NCBI GenBank assembly: GCA_045590755.1
Contig: JAZNRP010000037.1
Coordinates: 1-21,224, forward strand
DNA length: 21,224 bases
Direction: 5' to 3'
From: SIG565 sp045590755
GTDB taxonomy: Bacteria; Bacillota; Clostridia; Oscillospirales; Acutalibacteraceae
Under the pieces are notes generated by a model. That model was not told the DNA's origin and searched no databases. It saw only the letters and a program-made list of their open reading frames with translations. Position 1 is the first letter of the stretch. The number at the start of each line of letters is the position of its first letter. Shown in pieces: positions 20,776-21,224 of the stretch. The position numbers and the translations under genes were made by a program.

Positions 20776-20804
20776 ATTGTATGGTGCAATGTGAAGAAGT
20801 ATTA
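20776..20804 (-). promoter_or_regulatory. Near-consensus sigma-E (mother-cell) promoter
   Basis: On the minus strand TAATACT (20804-20798) matches the Bacillus sigma-E -35 KMATATT at six of seven positions, and CATACAAT (20783-20776) matches the -10 CATACAHT at all eight, with exactly the consensus 14-nt spacer. The start codon is 43 nt from the -10. A second CATATAAT-like -10 lies just downstream (about 20760-20767). Confidence 0.65.
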
Positions 20805-20877
20805 GGTGATAAGTAAAAATTTAAAGAACTTTTTTAGTGAAGAGTGAAGAGGTAATAAGTAAAAATTCCAAGAACTT
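20791..20877. repeat. Imperfect 46-bp tandem repeat
   Basis: The stretch GTGAAGA...ATAAGTAAAAATT..AAGAACTT occurs at 20791-20831 and 20837-20877, offset 46 bp, with several mismatches. It covers the gene-free gap between the two minus-strand transcription units and merges into the terminator stem. Confidence 0.65.
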
Positions 20878-20895
20878 AACGTCCTTGGAATTTTT
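20861..20895 (-). terminator. Terminator of the rightmost minus-strand gene
   Basis: A perfect 12-bp stem (20861-20872 with 20884-20895) with an 11-nt loop ends in TTTTT on the minus strand, 26 nt beyond the stop of the gene at 20921. The symmetric A/T ends mean it could work in both directions. Confidence 0.75.
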
Positions 20896-20920
20896 GGTGC
20901 GAGTGTTCTTAACGGATTTG

Positions 20921-21217
20921 TCAATCCAACTTGAGATATGGTTTAAAGTATTCCATTGCTTCCGCTGTAGATACTTTCATTTTATTATCGATAGATAAAA
21001 ATGCTCTGGGAAGATTATGAAATCCCCATATATATCGTTTTACGGTAGTGCGATAATTTTTACTCTTTGAGGTTAAAAAAACGATACATTCCGCAAGTGA
21101 AGTTTTCATAAATATAGCAAGTTCAATGTAGTTATACGAAAAACTTGAATCGCTATGTAATGATGATAAAAGAATATCCGTCATATTCTGAAGTAGTGTA
21201 GTTATAATAATATCCAT
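20921..21217 (-). CDS. Small uncharacterised helical protein, start possibly outside the window
   Basis: At least 98 residues, soluble, predicted largely helical (LLQNMTDILLSSLHSDSSF, LAIFMKTSLAECIVFLTSK), ending in TAEAMEYFKPYLKLD. I do not recognise the family. The ATG at 21217-21215 has no clear ribosome-binding site in the seven bases visible upstream, and the frame stays open to the window edge, so the gene may begin further right. A well-formed terminator just downstream and codon use like its neighbours support a real gene. Confidence 0.5.
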   Translation of the reverse strand: MDIIITTLLQNMTDILLSSLHSDSSFSYNYIELAIFMKTSLAECIVFLTSKSKNYRTTVKRYIWGFHNLPRAFLSIDNKMKVSTAEAMEYFKPYLKLD

Positions 21218-21224
21218 CTTGATG

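Overview
The window looks like a chromosomal segment of an AT-rich, endospore-forming, gut-type member of the Clostridia (an Oscillospirales/Ruminococcaceae-like Firmicute). This rests on the presence of spo0A, a ger germination operon and a SpoIID-like/peptidoglycan-binding protein, on the murI-DUF1934-argS order (argS beside a DUF1934 gene is also seen in Bacillus), on type III glutamine synthetase, on a lipoprotein DUF4430 gene, and on Firmicute-style Shine-Dalgarno sites and short hairpin-plus-U terminators. No database was searched; all names come from motif recognition.

Layout. 1-710: 3' end of glyceraldehyde-3-phosphate dehydrogenase and its terminator. 722-3643 (minus): overlapping operon murI - DUF1934 - argS. 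3742-4169: tRNA(CAU) and tRNA-Trp, separated by a duplicated copy of the first tRNA's 3' end. 4322-5646: a probable cobalamin riboswitch with a hairpin-rich expression platform, then a DUF4430 lipoprotein and an ECF-type S-component membrane protein, which together look like a B12-uptake locus. 5746-7771: eukaryotic-type glycogen branching enzyme and terminator. 7771-8717: a scar region with GACAACAG.../...CTGTTGTC repeats in direct and inverted orientation, a decayed gene fragment and a 65-nt palindrome. 8688-10595 (minus): ABC-F ATPase. 10720-12471: a CubicO/class C beta-lactamase-like serine hydrolase. 12547-14643: glnN. 14844-15620: spo0A. 15703-18905: germination operon in the order gerA-gerC-gerB, with a very short gerC product. 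18883-20732 (minus): a two-gene unit encoding an Ig-like protein and a SpoIID-like domain plus three peptidoglycan-binding repeats, both without signal peptides, preceded by a near-consensus sigma-E promoter. 20921-21217 or beyond (minus): a small uncharacterised protein.

How the genes work together. The right third is sporulation-centred. Spo0A commits the cell to sporulation, the ger operon builds a nutrient receptor in the spore inner membrane, and the convergent operon is probably switched on in the mother cell and acts on or binds spore peptidoglycan. The two convergent operons overlap tail to tail by 23 bp. The only terminator-like hairpin for the minus-strand operon lies inside gerB, so its transcript would be antisense to gerB. 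The left half is mostly housekeeping (glycolysis, cell-wall precursor D-Glu, translation, glycogen, nitrogen), plus the vitamin-uptake unit. The observations I rate most highly are the riboswitch/DUF4430/S-component unit and the leaderless SpoIID-PG-binding pair with its sigma-E promoter.
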